Of a DNA stretch of 64,000 bases, positions 18,018 to 26,287 are shown in pieces. The notes under the pieces were generated by a model, which saw only the letters and a program-made list of their open reading frames with translations, did not search any database and was not told where the DNA came from. The translations under genes were made by a program, and so were the position numbers. Each line of letters starts with the position of its first letter. Position 1 is the first letter of the stretch. This DNA is from Candidatus Krumholzibacteriota bacterium. GTDB lineage: Bacteria > Krumholzibacteriota > Krumholzibacteriia > LZORAL124-64-63. Location of the stretch: the NCBI GenBank assembly GCA_024275485.1, contig JAJRZA010000032.1, forward strand, positions 24,071 to 88,070, given 5' to 3'.

Positions 18018-18626
18018 CTATTTTTGGCTACCTACTGCATCCACAAATTCCTCTTCGGCCAGCAAACTGTGTAGGGCCAGTTCAAAAGCCGCCCTTATGG
18101 CACCCGACTGGGTGCTGTCAACCCGGCCTGCACCATTGGTCAACCTGGTGTAATAAGGGTCCTTTTCTCCAGTCCGGTACAACTCCCACTTCAACTCGCA
18201 TTCGGCTTGGTCAAAACTGGCTTTATAGGAATAGGTGTTGAAGCTCAGTTTTCTTATGGTTCCTTTCAGTTGCAATTCGCCGAGGCCTCCATCCTTGGCC
18301 CGATAGCCGGCATCTACCAGAATATCCTGGGCCATGAAGTTAAGTTCTTTCGTAACATTCTCGAAATTTTCGTCCCACTTGTAGGCGAAGGTCCGGGCAT
18401 AATCCAAACCTTCATAGAAGTAGCCAATGACCCGACCGCCCGGAATATCGGTAAAGAGCTTGTCGAAGGACACTGTCGGCAACGATTCACCGTCGACCCG
18501 GATCACAGGTGCAGCAGCTTCGGGGGTTTTTGGGGTCGGACGGTATGACGAGCAACCGAATAGTCCAAACAGACCTGCCAGAAGCAGAATACCATGAGTG
18601 GTCCACCGATTGATTGGGAATCTCAT
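18018..18626 (-). CDS. Lipoprotein of unknown function (faintly YajG-like)
   Basis: 202 residues. Start taken at ATG 18626 because AAGGAG precedes it. Signal peptide with lipobox (GLFGC, then SSYRPTPK). Mature protein alternates beta strands and a helix: VIRVDGESL, RVIGYFYEGLDYARTFAYKW, TKELNFMAQDILVDAGY, ELQLKGTIRKLSFNTYSYKASFDQAECELKWELY. The order and helix-strand layout recall YajG/LPS-assembly-type lipoproteins, but I cannot assign a family. Converges on the YbjQ-like gene with a 4-base gap. Confidence 0.7.
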   Translation of the reverse strand: MRFPINRWTTHGILLLAGLFGLFGCSSYRPTPKTPEAAAPVIRVDGESLPTVSFDKLFTDIPGGRVIGYFYEGLDYARTFAYKWDENFENVTKELNFMAQDILVDAGYRAKDGGLGELQLKGTIRKLSFNTYSYKASFDQAECELKWELYRTGEKDPYYTRLTNGAGRVDSTQSGAIRAAFELALHSLLAEEEFVDAVGSQK

Positions 18627-19557
18627 CCAGGCTCCTTTTTGGGAATAGGGATTGTGACCTGGAGCATAGGGTACAATTGAGGGATCATCAATACAATTGC
18701 TGGCCATTTCTGTTCTTCTTGTGGTGAAGCCTAATTCACTAACTGGAAGGAAGAAAGCAATGTCCCTCCAGTGGCATTCGATTTGGTCTTTGGTTATTTT
18801 TCAGATATGGTTTCATCAAAACAACCTTGACCCAAAAAAAACAGGGTTATTGACGGAGATTCTGGTCCAATCCCATCAGGAGTTGGAGACATATGGGATC
18901 CAATAGGTGTTATTTGCAGCGGTGAAGTCCCCTTAGTCGATCATCCCGGGACATTCACCGAATCACAGGCTGTAAGAGCTAGAAACACCCGCAAATACAC
19001 CCGCTAGATGCAATTCCCAAAAACTGAAAAATGACCGGGTTAAAAGAGGACTAAAAAAGACCCACCTCGTCGGTAGGGTTTGCTGTAAATTTTTTAACAC
19101 GTAATGAAATTATTTTTTCAGTAGTATTTAATTACTGGTAATTTGATGATTTGAAGTCTGATCCACCGTTGAATTTCATGAAAAAAATAATGAAAACCAC
19201 ATTCAAACCATTTTAATCCAATGCAAATAATGAATTTCCGAAGGCTCAAATGTCACCTTATTGTCATCGGGGGGGGGTATTTCTCACTTTGCATTTCTTT
19301 CAAAATTATACCTTAACTACCTTGCACAAAGGAGTTGCTATATATCCCAATAAAAAACTATGTATTGCAATTGCATTGATTTTATGGTACTGTTGAAAAA
19401 GTAACAACCGGCATCAAGGTCTTGCCCCTTGCAATCTAGGCCTTGACGGAAGAATGATTTTTCTTCGGATGGGCTTGGGTCTTGGGGATTCCAGGTCAGG
19501 AAAAATCGGGCAATCAAATTGTTGGCGGGGATTCCGCCTGATTCTAAGGGGAAGTAC
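18627..19557. other. Long AT-rich non-coding region upstream of the cytochrome island
   Basis: About 930 bases between the lipoprotein gene and the first cytochrome. Sequence becomes markedly AT-rich from ~19075 to 19400. It contains a stem with 18921-18931 pairing to 18948-18959 (GGTGAAGTCCC with GGGACATTCACC, one bulged A), a G9 run at ~19269 and a short CAGTA..TACTG inverted repeat near 19120-19140. Short open frames here lack ribosome sites and domain character. It probably holds the promoter and regulatory sites of the first cytochrome operon; I found no c-di-GMP riboswitch core. Confidence 0.55.
18921..18959. repeat. Imperfect inverted repeat (possible RNA hairpin)
   Basis: GGTGAAGTCCC (18921-18931) pairs with GGGACATTCACC (18948-18959), 11 pairs with a single bulged A and a 16-base loop. 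No T run follows, so it is not an obvious terminator. Could be a leader RNA structure or protein-binding site. Confidence 0.5.
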
Positions 19558-20688
19558 ATGAGAAAGCAATCTCAAAAATTGGTCGCGAATCAATATTGGC
19601 TTATCGGGTGCCTCGCCCTGATTGTGGGGACATTTCTGGCCTCGTCCAATGTTGCTAGTGCACAGGGATTGAGTCGGATCCACAAAGATGATGGTTCCGC
19701 CTACCTTGAGATGCAACGCGCAGACAAAGCCGCAGGTGATTACCACAACGGTGATCTTCTTATTTGTTCCGATTGCCATGTCATGCACGGTAGCATGCAA
19801 CACAACTATGAAGGGACAACCTCGGGTGTTGGCAATATTGCTTCCTTCCCGTGGTCGACCACTCCGAGCCCCTCCTTGTTGAAGTTTGCCGATCCCGTGG
19901 ATCTTTGTGTGTCCTGTCACGACGGCGTGGCCGGCATACCCGATGTAATCATGGGCGACATTAACGGCCTAACTGAGCGATCCGGTGGGTTCTTCGATGA
20001 AGTCGATGTTCTCAACCCCAGAGGGCACAACCTGGGTCGTGGCCTGGATAATTCTGGCTCAAACTTATGCCTGCGGTGTCACTTCGGGGGAGATTTTGCA
20101 ACGGCCTCAGTTACCTGCCTCGATTGTCACAATACTCACGGAAACGGAAATCCACGCAACCTTCAGTGGGCGAGCGATCCTGAAGGAACTCCACCCCTTG
20201 GCTTGTTCGTTGCCTCGGGTGCCTCCGGCATGAGTCGTTACGAACGCGCCAACGTTGCCTACGGTACCACCAATGACCTGAGCCTTCGGGAACCAACGAA
20301 CATGTGCACAGATTGCCATCATACTTTAACGGGCTCCTACACGGACCAGGATCTCAATGGCATCCACGAGAAACACCCTTCCTATGACAGCGAACGCGGT
20401 TTCCCCAACGATATCGACCAGGGTTTGGTCAGGGGAACCACCAACCCTGCCCACTGGGTTGCAGGCACGGGTCAGGGATTCGATGGGACGGAGCGGGTAC
20501 CTTATGTGAATGAGGGCGGCACCGACTACGCCACTGCTCATGTCATCGATTCTTCAACCAACGGTGTGCTTTGCTTTTCCTGCCACAAGGCTCACGGCAG
20601 CGCCAGCGCCTTCGGTTTGGTTTGGACCATCAACGGCGGCATCGACAACAAGGGCTGCGATCAGTGTCATTTGGGAGAAGGGCGTTAA
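19558..20688 (+). CDS. Seven-haem c-type cytochrome (doubled-CXXCH family)
   Basis: 376 residues from ATG 19558 (AAGGGGAAG upstream). Signal peptide ~1-35 (FLASSNVASAQ). Seven CXXCH sites: CSDCH (VMHG), CVSCH, CLRCH, CLDCH (NTHGNG), CTDCH, CFSCH (KAHGSASAFG) and CDQCH at the C-terminus. Long Gly/Asn/Thr-rich coil separates haems. The CxxCHxxHG pairs provide the distal His ligands typical of bis-His multihaem cytochromes. Architecture and sequence rhythm match the 6-haem protein at 21741, so the two are relatives flanking an NHL propeller. Secreted or periplasmic; no lipobox or sorting domain. Confidence 0.92.
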   Translation: MRKQSQKLVANQYWLIGCLALIVGTFLASSNVASAQGLSRIHKDDGSAYLEMQRADKAAGDYHNGDLLICSDCHVMHGSMQHNYEGTTSGVGNIASFPWSTTPSPSLLKFADPVDLCVSCHDGVAGIPDVIMGDINGLTERSGGFFDEVDVLNPRGHNLGRGLDNSGSNLCLRCHFGGDFATASVTCLDCHNTHGNGNPRNLQWASDPEGTPPLGLFVASGASGMSRYERANVAYGTTNDLSLREPTNMCTDCHHTLTGSYTDQDLNGIHEKHPSYDSERGFPNDIDQGLVRGTTNPAHWVAGTGQGFDGTERVPYVNEGGTDYATAHVIDSSTNGVLCFSCHKAHGSASAFGLVWTINGGIDNKGCDQCHLGEGR

Positions 20689-20691
20689 GCT

Positions 20692-21687
20692 GTGAATCTA
20701 CCTCGCGCATCATATCGGGTTTTCGGAGCTTCACTGGCAGCGTTGTTGCTGTTTGTGGTGCTGCTGCCTGTTGATGTTTCGGGTGAGGAAATGATCGGCA
20801 TTCCTTTTACTATATACGGTATGGATGGCGGTCGGCCTTTCCTCACGCCACGCGGGCTGTTCTGTGACCTGCAGGTGGATGAAATCCTGGTGGCCGATGC
20901 CGGGGGGCACCGGATACAGATTTTTGATTCGGAGGGCTGGCCCAAATACGAGTTCATTCATTGGGTTGAACGCAACGGTGAACGCATCCAGGGTGAACCA
21001 GGCGCAGTGGCAGCTACCCCAGACGGCAACATTTTCATCATCGACATACTGAGTCTCGATATTTCCATCGTGAATTTTCGGGGATTGCCCCTGCGCAATA
21101 TATCTGCGGCAGAGTTGCTGCCGGATCAAAACGAGCCCGCTCTGGGAGTTTGCCTTGCTTTGGGGCCCGAAGGGCACATTTTTGCTATTTGCAAGGCAAA
21201 CAATGACCATTTCATGGTTGAGATGACCAATACCGGGGAGGTTATTGGTCGTGTGCTCATGGGACAGGCCGGAGACTTGAAGCAAGTCACCGGCATTGCG
21301 GTGGACGCGCAACGCGTGTACCTGTCCGACCTGGCTGCAGAATCCTGCGTGCAGGTCTTCGACCGACAGGGACAGCGCCAATTGGCCTTCGGAATTCATG
21401 ACACCGGTTGGGGGAATTTCTCTTTCCCCGCCGCCATTTCCGTGACCTCTCTTGGCCATATATGGGTTGTCGATCAGATCCGCCAGATCGTCAACAGTTT
21501 TGATGCCGAAGGAAAGTTCCTTGGTTATATCGGAGGTAAGGGGATCGGCCCTGGATCAATGAGTTATCCATGCGCGGTCGCCAGAGATCGCCGGGATCGC
21601 ATACTCGTGCTGGAAAAAGTCGGACGCCGCTGTCAGGCTTTTGTCCTGCCCGAAGGAGGTGGTGCGGCAAGCAATTCAGGTACTTGA
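20692..21687 (+). CDS. Secreted NHL-repeat six-bladed beta-propeller
   Basis: GTG start 3 bases after the seven-haem cytochrome stop, with GGAGAAGG upstream, so the same operon. 331 residues, signal peptide ~1-31 (LPVDVSGEE). About six NHL blades: EILVADAGGHRIQIFDSEG, NIFIIDILSLDISIVNFRG, HIFAICKANNDHFMVEMTN, RVYLSDLAAESCVQVFDRQG, HIWVVDQIRQIVNSFDAEG, RILVLEKVGRRCQAFVLPEG. NHL propellers commonly neighbour extracellular multihaem cytochromes in Geobacter-like electron-transfer loci. A scaffold, assembly or docking role for the flanking cytochromes is inferred. Confidence 0.85.
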   Translation: MNLPRASYRVFGASLAALLLFVVLLPVDVSGEEMIGIPFTIYGMDGGRPFLTPRGLFCDLQVDEILVADAGGHRIQIFDSEGWPKYEFIHWVERNGERIQGEPGAVAATPDGNIFIIDILSLDISIVNFRGLPLRNISAAELLPDQNEPALGVCLALGPEGHIFAICKANNDHFMVEMTNTGEVIGRVLMGQAGDLKQVTGIAVDAQRVYLSDLAAESCVQVFDRQGQRQLAFGIHDTGWGNFSFPAAISVTSLGHIWVVDQIRQIVNSFDAEGKFLGYIGGKGIGPGSMSYPCAVARDRRDRILVLEKVGRRCQAFVLPEGGGAASNSGT

Positions 21688-21740
21688 TGATTCAGTCATC
21701 GCTTTCACTCATTTCCTGAAACTCACGTGGAGGTTACATC

Positions 21741-22709
21741 GTGAGAATGCAACGAATCCTGTTGGTCACCGTGCTTGCTATCGCTTTTGCCGGCGTAGCC
21801 TTTGCCGGCGACTATCATAACGGCGCAACCCTGACATGTTCAGAATGTCATGTCATGCACGCCAGCCAAACCCATGGCTACAATGCGGATGGTGGGGGCT
21901 TCTTTGGTGCTCCCAACGGAGAAAACGAAGGTCTGCTGCGGGACGAGGTCAACGCACTGTGTTTGGGTTGCCATGACGGCCAGACCGCTTATCCAGATGT
22001 TATGGGCAACCAGACCGGTGCGGTCATTCGGGCGGCCGGTGCGCTGAATGACGGTACGGACACTGCCCCTTACTACAACGCTGACGGCCATACTCTTGGT
22101 TCGACGGAGCTTGTACCCGGTGGAAATGGAGCTAATTTCCCAGACGGTCTCAAGTGTGTCGATTGCCACAATCAACATGGTTACGGTGGGGGTACGAATC
22201 CCTGGCGTAATCTGTATGCCAACGGTCAAGTCATTAGTTACGAAACAGCAGCCACTCCGACCGGTGATTTTGATGTCACCCAGGCTGCCTCACTAAACTA
22301 CTCATATGACAATCTGACCTTCAACAAGACCACCCTTAACCCCACATTGTCTGCTTATGCCGACTATTGCAAGGGTTGCCACACCAATTTCCATGGCGCT
22401 GTTGGTGGCTCGGAAATCGGCGGCTCTGCTAGCGGTGGCTTTATTCGTCACCCGGCTACAGACGTAATCATTGGCGGTATTGGGGGGGGGCACTCCAGCT
22501 CGGCTGTGTTTGGCTCCCACACCAATAATGTTCTGGTCCAGACCGATGGGACCAACCTTACGCCATCCTGCTTCAGTTGCCATAAAGGCCATGGAAATCA
22601 GAATGCCTTCGGCCTGATCTTCATGGAAGGCACCGGCACCGTGACCGAAGAAGGCGACAACGGTACTGCCGCCAAGGCCTTGTGTGGACAGTGCCACGTT
22701 CAAGGCTGA
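21741..22709 (+). CDS. Six-haem c-type cytochrome
   Basis: 322 residues. GTG 21741 chosen because GGAGG lies 7 bases upstream; ATG 21747 is 6 bases further in. Signal peptide 1-23 (IAFAGVAFAG). Six CXXCH sites: CSECH (VMH), CLGCH, CVDCH (NQHGYGG), CKGCH, CFSCH (KGHGNQNAFG) and CGQCH three residues from the end. Low-complexity Gly/Asn/Thr linkers. Short length per haem (about 50 residues) and absence of anchor resemble filament-forming extracellular cytochromes (six-haem OmcS-type), but that is only a shape argument. Confidence 0.92.
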   Translation: MRMQRILLVTVLAIAFAGVAFAGDYHNGATLTCSECHVMHASQTHGYNADGGGFFGAPNGENEGLLRDEVNALCLGCHDGQTAYPDVMGNQTGAVIRAAGALNDGTDTAPYYNADGHTLGSTELVPGGNGANFPDGLKCVDCHNQHGYGGGTNPWRNLYANGQVISYETAATPTGDFDVTQAASLNYSYDNLTFNKTTLNPTLSAYADYCKGCHTNFHGAVGGSEIGGSASGGFIRHPATDVIIGGIGGGHSSSAVFGSHTNNVLVQTDGTNLTPSCFSCHKGHGNQNAFGLIFMEGTGTVTEEGDNGTAAKALCGQCHVQG

Positions 22710-22747
22710 TAAAGTTTTGAATTAACAGCTCTTAGGGGTTGTGCTAG

Positions 22748-22779
22748 AATGGGATGGAGGGTTCGCCCTCCATCCCATT
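22748..22779 (+). terminator. 14-bp perfect hairpin with TTCG loop, possible attenuator or terminator
   Basis: AATGGGATGGAGGG (22748-22761), TTCG loop, CCCTCCATCCCATT (22766-22779). A very stable structure between two cytochrome genes. No clear T run follows (TAATCC), so it may protect or process mRNA, or attenuate rather than end transcription. Confidence 0.6.
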
Positions 22780-22827
22780 AATCCAGTGTGGTGGATTTTG
22801 TTTAAGACTTGAATTCGGAGATGCATC

Positions 22828-23991
22828 ATGAAGGCTCATTTCTCTTCTCGCCTGGTTTTTGTGGTGACTGCCCTTCTGGTGGTTGTTTTTTATTTTTCAC
22901 CTTCTCAAGGACAAATTCAGGATGGAGCACATACCGACCCTCTGCATGGTGTCGAGCGCGTGGTAACCATTCCCTCATCTCGAGGCACCTGCGTGCAGTG
23001 TCATGATATGCACGCCATGGACAGTGGACAGGTGACCGGCGAGGAACCCGCTTTATTTCGAGCCAACAACAACGCCCTGTGCTTTGATGTCTCCGGTGGG
23101 GGAGGCTGCCACAATGAGCCTGCGGTTAACTACCCCATGCCCGATTCGGATTTCATGCCCGAATTCTCGCTCTATCCCGGCTACCCCGAGACCAATGCCG
23201 GTGGTGAAATAACCCATGGTGTGGATTTGCGCGGCCGGTGGCCGGGTTCCAGCGTTTATGAGAACAGCGGGCAGTATCTTGGGCGCGACTATTCTCCCCA
23301 TTACCTGGACCCCGACATGCCACTGCAGGACAATCTGGGTGGAGGAATGTGCCTCAATTGTCATTCTCCCCATGGCACGGACAATGCATTCGATCTTTTG
23401 ACTGCCAATTACACCAACGCTGGTGGTCATGCAGACTTCGGCACTCCTCCAAATCAGCAGTTGTGTTTTGATTGCCATGGTCCCAACGGACCGGGAGGGA
23501 TGAACAGTTCCGGTCGGTTGATTGCCGACTACTTCGACGAAAGCGTAAACCCTGGAACAGCGGGGCACCAAATCAGGCGCAACCCCGATATTGCTCTTTC
23601 CTGGCCGACATCGGTGCAGGTTGGGGACAAGTTGCCGTGTTATCTTTGCCACAACCCTCATGGCTCCAGGGGAGCCAATGGTTCCTCACCCAATACTTTT
23701 ATGCTCAATGACGGGCGCCCCGGCTGGTCTGGTCTGACCGATCCACGTGGCAATGCCCAGGACTCGCGCACTATTTGTTTTGGTTGTCATATCCCTTCTG
23801 ATGGAGTTCCCGGGTCGCGTGTGGTGATGGGCATTGTCATGAACACTATCCCGGACAAAGGCCCTCATCGAATGAGTTCGGCCCGTAGCTGTGCCGAGGT
23901 GCACGGCTCCCTGTATGATACTCCGAGCAGTGTTAACATCCACAACATTGTTGATGAGCAGAAGCGGGGACTGGAAGACTTCTGGAAATGA
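22828..23991 (+). CDS. Multihaem cytochrome c with five canonical and two aberrant haem sites
   Basis: 387 residues, ATG 22828 with GGAG upstream. Signal peptide ~1-29. Canonical sites: CVQCH (DMH), CLNCH (SPHG), CFDCH, CYLCH (NPHG), CFGCH. Two abnormal sites: codons 23080-23112 give C-F-D-V-S-G-G-G-G-C-H, a CX8CH spacing, in the place where relatives have ALCFxCH. Codons 23890-23904 give C-A-E-V-H, where the second Cys is lost. The coding sequence overlaps the next gene by 4 bases (ATGA), linking it to the outer-membrane barrel, as expected of the cytochrome subunit of a porin-cytochrome conduit. Confidence 0.88.
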   Translation: MKAHFSSRLVFVVTALLVVVFYFSPSQGQIQDGAHTDPLHGVERVVTIPSSRGTCVQCHDMHAMDSGQVTGEEPALFRANNNALCFDVSGGGGCHNEPAVNYPMPDSDFMPEFSLYPGYPETNAGGEITHGVDLRGRWPGSSVYENSGQYLGRDYSPHYLDPDMPLQDNLGGGMCLNCHSPHGTDNAFDLLTANYTNAGGHADFGTPPNQQLCFDCHGPNGPGGMNSSGRLIADYFDESVNPGTAGHQIRRNPDIALSWPTSVQVGDKLPCYLCHNPHGSRGANGSSPNTFMLNDGRPGWSGLTDPRGNAQDSRTICFGCHIPSDGVPGSRVVMGIVMNTIPDKGPHRMSSARSCAEVHGSLYDTPSSVNIHNIVDEQKRGLEDFWK

Positions 23992-25673
23992 TGCCAAGTT
24001 GTTGCCAAAGCCCAATTGGGAACTGCCCCCTGCGGATGCGGCGCCTTGGTGCTCGTGAGTTGCTGGTTTTACAACTCGCCTTGTACAGCCTTTTCTTTGG
24101 CAATCCACCCGGAGTGCTGGCTGCTGAGAATTCCGGGCGTATCCGTTTGAACTATAGTGAATCCAGCCGGTTGGGAATGGAAACGAGCCAGATTTTCCAG
24201 GAGTACAATGTTTCAAGCCAGGACGATATATTCGGGGCCAACCGGCTCCGCCTGGATTTTCGGTGGGAACGCCTGGTCGATTATGAAATTGACAATTCGG
24301 TTGATCGCCCCACCTTGCGGGCCATGTTGACCGGGCTCACCTATGAATTCACCATGCGTTATGCCCCTCTCCAGTACACCTCGCCCGCAGGACGCAGCTC
24401 CGGCTCCAAGGTTGAAGGCCTGCAGGCGGCCTGGCAGTATTGGCACGACGGCTTACCCCGGGTGAGATTGGAATACCGTGAAGACAAACGCCACCAGGCT
24501 GTGATCAACTTCAATACGTTTTCATCCGTGTCCCGGATGCGATTGGCGGAGTTGGATCATAGCATTGGCGGGCTTCGCTTCGGCGGCTCGTATCGCCACA
24601 CCATCAATACGAGCACCTCCTCCAGTGCGGGCGACCGGGACGCTGGGACGGCCACCCTGCGGGCTTCTTTCGACCAGAAAATTTCACCCAGTCTGCGTTT
24701 CAGTGTCGGGGGTGACGTGCAGCGCTCCGAAGTGGATCAGGGAAGTTCCCCTACATCTGTCGGCCGCACTCGCAACCTGCGTGGCAACGCGGTCTGGAGT
24801 ATTCTGGACAAACTTCAGGTTGGCGTGAGCGGTTTTTATCGAGAATCCCTCAGCGAGGGCGGCGGGCGACCATCCCTGTTTGATGCGAACCGTACTTTGG
24901 CCGCTCGAGCCGTCTTCAGGCCGATACCGGAGCTGGACTTGACCGTGCAGCGTGACATTCGGGATATCAATCGGCCTGACAACAATTCCTTTTTCGACGT
25001 CCTGCGTTTGCAGGCTGTATATTCGGGGATGTTGCGCAGAGGTTTGCGGGCTCGCTTGACCGGGATGAAGAATGTTACCATCAAGACCGAGAATTCGCGC
25101 ACTCCAGCCGATGCCACGGATATTACCCTGCATTTTAATATATTCCGTCGGGTCATTGCTCGAGCCTCATTGACGTACAACCGCCAGCAGCATCGTGACA
25201 GTGGATTCTTGAGTCAACACGCCGTCAACAAGATTTTTGAGATAAAATCCCAGCTCTCCCGGCTTTTTTTTATTCGCCTCGACTATAGGGGATCTCAGAC
25301 TTCGCGAGCCTTCGAGTTTTTTGAAATTGATTCGCATAATTATTCGGCAAATCTAAATTATACCAATCCGGCAGGATTTTCTTTGTCTGGGAGCGCGCGA
25401 AGATCGTTATTATTTGAGGGTGACCGTAGAAGTCAGACTTTCTTCGGCCTGAACATTGCTGGTCGCCTTACCGAAAATCTCAGTTTCACCCTCGACGGTA
25501 CCTGGAGCGAACAATCGGCCATCGTGCTTGGCGGCAGTGCGGCCAGTTACAACGCAAGGATGAATTATAGGTTCAGCAGAAGCGCCTTTGTGACCGCAGG
25601 TTGGCAAACCTCCGGTAGGAACGGCGGACAAGGTGACGAATCGTTCTCAGCATCTTTTCAGGCAACGTTCTGA
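23988..25673 (+). CDS. Large outer-membrane beta-barrel, candidate porin of a cytochrome conduit
   Basis: Starts at ATG 23988 inside the stop of the upstream cytochrome gene; an internal ATG at 24036 would give a shorter N-region. Signal peptide ends near residue 46 (PPGVLAAENSG). The remaining ~510 residues are a continuous series of amphipathic strands with aromatic girdles and ends SFSASFQATF, with terminal Phe as for BAM substrates. Strand density allows about 20-26 strands. Translational coupling to a multihaem cytochrome and the cytochrome-rich locus suggest an MtrB/Omb-like sheath, though I see no direct sequence signature of MtrB (no N-terminal CXXC). Confidence 0.75.
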   Translation: MMPSCCQSPIGNCPLRMRRLGARELLVLQLALYSLFFGNPPGVLAAENSGRIRLNYSESSRLGMETSQIFQEYNVSSQDDIFGANRLRLDFRWERLVDYEIDNSVDRPTLRAMLTGLTYEFTMRYAPLQYTSPAGRSSGSKVEGLQAAWQYWHDGLPRVRLEYREDKRHQAVINFNTFSSVSRMRLAELDHSIGGLRFGGSYRHTINTSTSSSAGDRDAGTATLRASFDQKISPSLRFSVGGDVQRSEVDQGSSPTSVGRTRNLRGNAVWSILDKLQVGVSGFYRESLSEGGGRPSLFDANRTLAARAVFRPIPELDLTVQRDIRDINRPDNNSFFDVLRLQAVYSGMLRRGLRARLTGMKNVTIKTENSRTPADATDITLHFNIFRRVIARASLTYNRQQHRDSGFLSQHAVNKIFEIKSQLSRLFFIRLDYRGSQTSRAFEFFEIDSHNYSANLNYTNPAGFSLSGSARRSLLFEGDRRSQTFFGLNIAGRLTENLSFTLDGTWSEQSAIVLGGSAASYNARMNYRFSRSAFVTAGWQTSGRNGGQGDESFSASFQATF

Positions 25674-25707
25674 TTTGGACAGGTGATTACAGATTGGGGA
25701 AGAAGAT

Positions 25708-26286
25708 ATGGCTACCTTTGTAAAACGAACGATGTTTGTCTGCCTGATCGGGCTCGGCCTCCTGGCCGGCTGCGGATCACCTCCGGTGTTCATCGAGCCG
25801 GAAGCGGACCTCGACTTCTATGACAGGGTTGCTGTTACGCCCTTCTGGGTTACCAATGGCGATCGGGGGGCAAGCGATTTGGTCTCCGATGCCTTTGTTA
25901 CGGCCCTCATGATTTCGGAAAAGTACGGTGTTGAGGAGCCGGGCCTATTTCGGCATATGCTTGACGATGTTGCCGATCAGACCAGCACATCCAATCGTGG
26001 GTTGAAGCCTGAGATGGTCAAGGAACTGGGGGTGCTTGCCAAGGTCGAGGCCATATTCGAAGGAACGGTGCTCGCCTACGAGATGACTCGCATTGGCCAA
26101 AACCAGTACCCGCTTATTTCGGTGGAGTTGAGGATGATCGATGCCCAGACCGGACGACTGGTCTGGTCTACTACGGTGACCAAAAAAGGCGGTCCCGGTT
26201 TCCCCTTCTTCGGCTTTGGTGAGACGCGTACCCTGCCGGAATTGGCGGCCAAGGTTGTCGAAGATCTCGTTTCAAGGGTGCCTTGA
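25708..26286 (+). CDS. CsgG/GNA1162-like lipoprotein, copy 1
   Basis: 192 residues, ATG 25708 with GGGGAAGAAG upstream. Lipobox LAGC (then GSPPVF). Mature fold pattern: RVAVTPFWVTNGDRGASDLVSDAFVTALMISEKYGVEE..., ..LGVLAKVEAIFEGTVLAYEMTR..., PLISVELRMIDAQTGRLVWSTTVTKKG. This is the alternating strand-helix pattern of CsgG-like or GNA1162-type lipoproteins, which bind a target in the periplasm or form outer-membrane export assemblies. Followed after one base by a homologous copy. Confidence 0.75.
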   Translation: MATFVKRTMFVCLIGLGLLAGCGSPPVFIEPEADLDFYDRVAVTPFWVTNGDRGASDLVSDAFVTALMISEKYGVEEPGLFRHMLDDVADQTSTSNRGLKPEMVKELGVLAKVEAIFEGTVLAYEMTRIGQNQYPLISVELRMIDAQTGRLVWSTTVTKKGGPGFPFFGFGETRTLPELAAKVVEDLVSRVP

Positions 26287-26287
26287 T

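Noticed and set aside
18697..18906. A 69-codon open frame in the long gap before the cytochromes
   Set aside because: No ribosome site, no recognisable features, overlaps the promoter area of the lipoprotein gene.
19380..19557. Possible c-di-GMP (GEMM) riboswitch upstream of the first cytochrome
   Set aside because: The conserved GEMM core and its GCAAAGCC element are not present.
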